51,686 nucleotides of DNA. Origin: Planctomycetota bacterium. Lineage in GTDB: Bacteria; Planctomycetota; Planctomycetia; Pirellulales; Pirellulaceae. A model generated the notes under the pieces. It was not told the DNA's origin. It worked only from the letters and a program-made list of their open reading frames with translations, and made no database searches. The stretch is from NCBI GenBank assembly GCA_029979005.1, contig JAPOIJ010000011.1, positions 1 to 51,686 of the forward strand. Direction: 5' to 3'. The position numbers were made by a program, and so were the translations under genes. Shown in pieces: positions 50,663-51,686 of the stretch (position 1 is its first letter; each line of letters opens with the position of its first letter).

Positions 50663-51685
50663 TTACTGAATGATCGTGAGGTTGGGCAATTCTTTTTTCA
50701 AAAGGTTGATGCCTTCTTCGGTGACACGTGTGCGGGTCAAATTAAGTGATTTCAGCTGAGTCGCTTTGAAGAGCGGTGCCAGGTCGGGGTTGTTGATAGA
50801 TGAGTCGCTCAAGTCAATTTCGTTAAGGCTGCGCAATTCCGGAATGCTGTTCAGAGCTCCTTGCTCCAGTTGACAGCCGTTGAGGAAAAGCTGATTTAAT
50901 TGGCTGCAGTTCCCAAGTTTCTGAAAACAATCGCTCGGCAGTCTACTACCTGAAAGATCGAGCCAGTTCAGTTGGACACATTTTCCAATCGCTTCGAAAT
51001 CTTCAATTGTTAAATTGACTCCTGGCAGCGACAGTTCTGTTTTCAAATCGGGGCGAATTAAGAAACGTATTATCTCGGAAGGTTGAATTCTTAAAAATTC
51101 AACATATTGTTCATCGAGTTCGGGGAAGGTCATTCCGATGGCCGATTGAAAACGTCCGGGTTTGACTTTGCCTTGGTACATGATTTTTAAGAATTGATTG
51201 AGCTTGGGTTGAAGTGCTCCTCGTTTGCTGTTCATCAGGAATTCCGCAAGCCCTGCCGATTCCGAGTAGATTTTCACTAAATCATTTCGTTGTTGCAGTT
51301 GCACCCGTCCAAGATCAGAGAGTTCTTTTGATGGAATATAGTAGTTTTCCAAAAAACGACGAAACCGAGCAAATTGAATTCGCCGCGAGTCAAAACCCCC
51401 GAGCGTGTAATACTCGCCAAAAAGATGTTGATTTTTTGCGGTGGATTCGGCGTAAGTTGCGATCCCTTCATCGAGCCAGATAAATTGGCTTTCAAATGCT
51501 TTTTGATTCGTGGCGCGTCCAGATTCTCGAAATAATTGATGTGTCAATTCGTGGCGCCAGGTATCTTCCGAAGTTTTATCGCCGTCATAGAAAAATGAAA
51601 TTTCTGCTTTACTGTCGTAGTATCCCGTGGAAACTTCCACCCCCGGCACGAGTGGTGCGAGTTGTTGCAAGTAGGAAGCACGATC
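50663..51685 (-). CDS. HExxH metallopeptidase-like protein with C-terminal leucine-rich repeats (5' partial)
   Basis: The start lies beyond the window; the frame is open to base 51685 (the TTG at 51670 is internal). About 341 residues are visible. The motif WRHELTHQLF is a gluzincin-type zinc site, with the third ligand probably in WLDEGIATYAEST, as in the planctomycete DUF1570-like peptidases. From about 225 come four or five leucine-rich repeats (LNWLDLSGSRLPSDC, LNQLFLNGCQLEQG, LNEIDLSDSSINNPD, LKSLNLTRTRVTEEG). The pairing suggests an exported protein that recognises a partner by its LRRs; activity is unproven. Confidence 0.8.
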   Translation of the reverse strand, partial: DRASYLQQLAPLVPGVEVSTGYYDSKAEISFFYDGDKTSEDTWRHELTHQLFRESGRATNQKAFESQFIWLDEGIATYAESTAKNQHLFGEYYTLGGFDSRRIQFARFRRFLENYYIPSKELSDLGRVQLQQRNDLVKIYSESAGLAEFLMNSKRGALQPKLNQFLKIMYQGKVKPGRFQSAIGMTFPELDEQYVEFLRIQPSEIIRFLIRPDLKTELSLPGVNLTIEDFEAIGKCVQLNWLDLSGSRLPSDCFQKLGNCSQLNQLFLNGCQLEQGALNSIPELRSLNEIDLSDSSINNPDLAPLFKATQLKSLNLTRTRVTEEGINLLKKELPNLTIIQ

Positions 51686-51686
51686 C

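Overview
The window is about 51.7 kb of bacterial chromosome, most likely from a planctomycete of the Pirellula/Rhodopirellula type. The reasons are a protein matching the planctomycete TIGR03009 family, HlyD-like adaptors fused to GAF domains, a sigma factor preceded by helix-turn-helix modules, an EF-Tu with a switch I I associate with Pirellulaceae, moderate G+C and many exported proteins of unknown function. The assignment rests on gene character, not on a database search.

Layout. 1-808: the 3' part of a ribonucleotide reductase small subunit (nrdB) with class Ic metal-site residues, closed by a terminator. 1137-13130: mostly accessory genes: a GT2 glycosyltransferase, an exported protein with an STN-like end, a minus-strand set of two membrane-fusion adaptors plus a DUF456 protein, a rhomboid protease, a TIGR03009-type protein, two tandem purine nucleoside phosphorylases whose base-recognition residues differ (Asn versus Asp), and an exported protein. 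13680-15379: a sigma-70-family factor with a long HTH-rich N-terminus.

16244-32209 is the core gene-expression block: tRNA-Thr(TGT), tRNA-Tyr, tRNA-Gly, tRNA-Thr(GGT), tuf, tRNA-Trp, secE, nusG, rplK, rplA, rplJ, rplL, rpoB, rpoC. The first five genes match the order of the E. coli tufB operon. EF-Tu lacks the usual RGITI switch I motif, NusG has a 109-residue acidic extension, and rpoC is interrupted by a frameshift near 30711. The shifted frame restores the end of beta-prime and continues into four tandem helix-hairpin-helix repeats. 32501-35625 is the str operon (rpsL, rpsG, then fusA after a terminator). S12 naturally carries Arg88, a residue known for streptomycin resistance.

35854-36174 is a thioredoxin gene with an in-frame TGA exactly at the first active-site Cys, followed by a hairpin with a GGTC loop at the correct distance for a bacterial SECIS. 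I read it as a selenocysteine thioredoxin (U30-P-P-C33).

36363-51686: a GT87-type membrane protein, a PTS enzyme I, a small acyl-chain cluster (FabZ-like dehydratase, ACP with an insertion, a second FabZ-like protein with Tyr in place of the catalytic His, FabF-like synthase, APH-like kinase), an acyl-activating enzyme, a large BNR/VPS10-type exported protein, tRNA-His, a creatininase-family hydrolase and a truncated HExxH/leucine-rich-repeat protein that runs off the end.

The strongest leads are the Sec-thioredoxin with its SECIS, the RpoC tail with its frameshift, the EF-Tu switch I, the class Ic NrdB and the Asn/Asp pair of nucleoside phosphorylases. All functional calls are from sequence reading alone.
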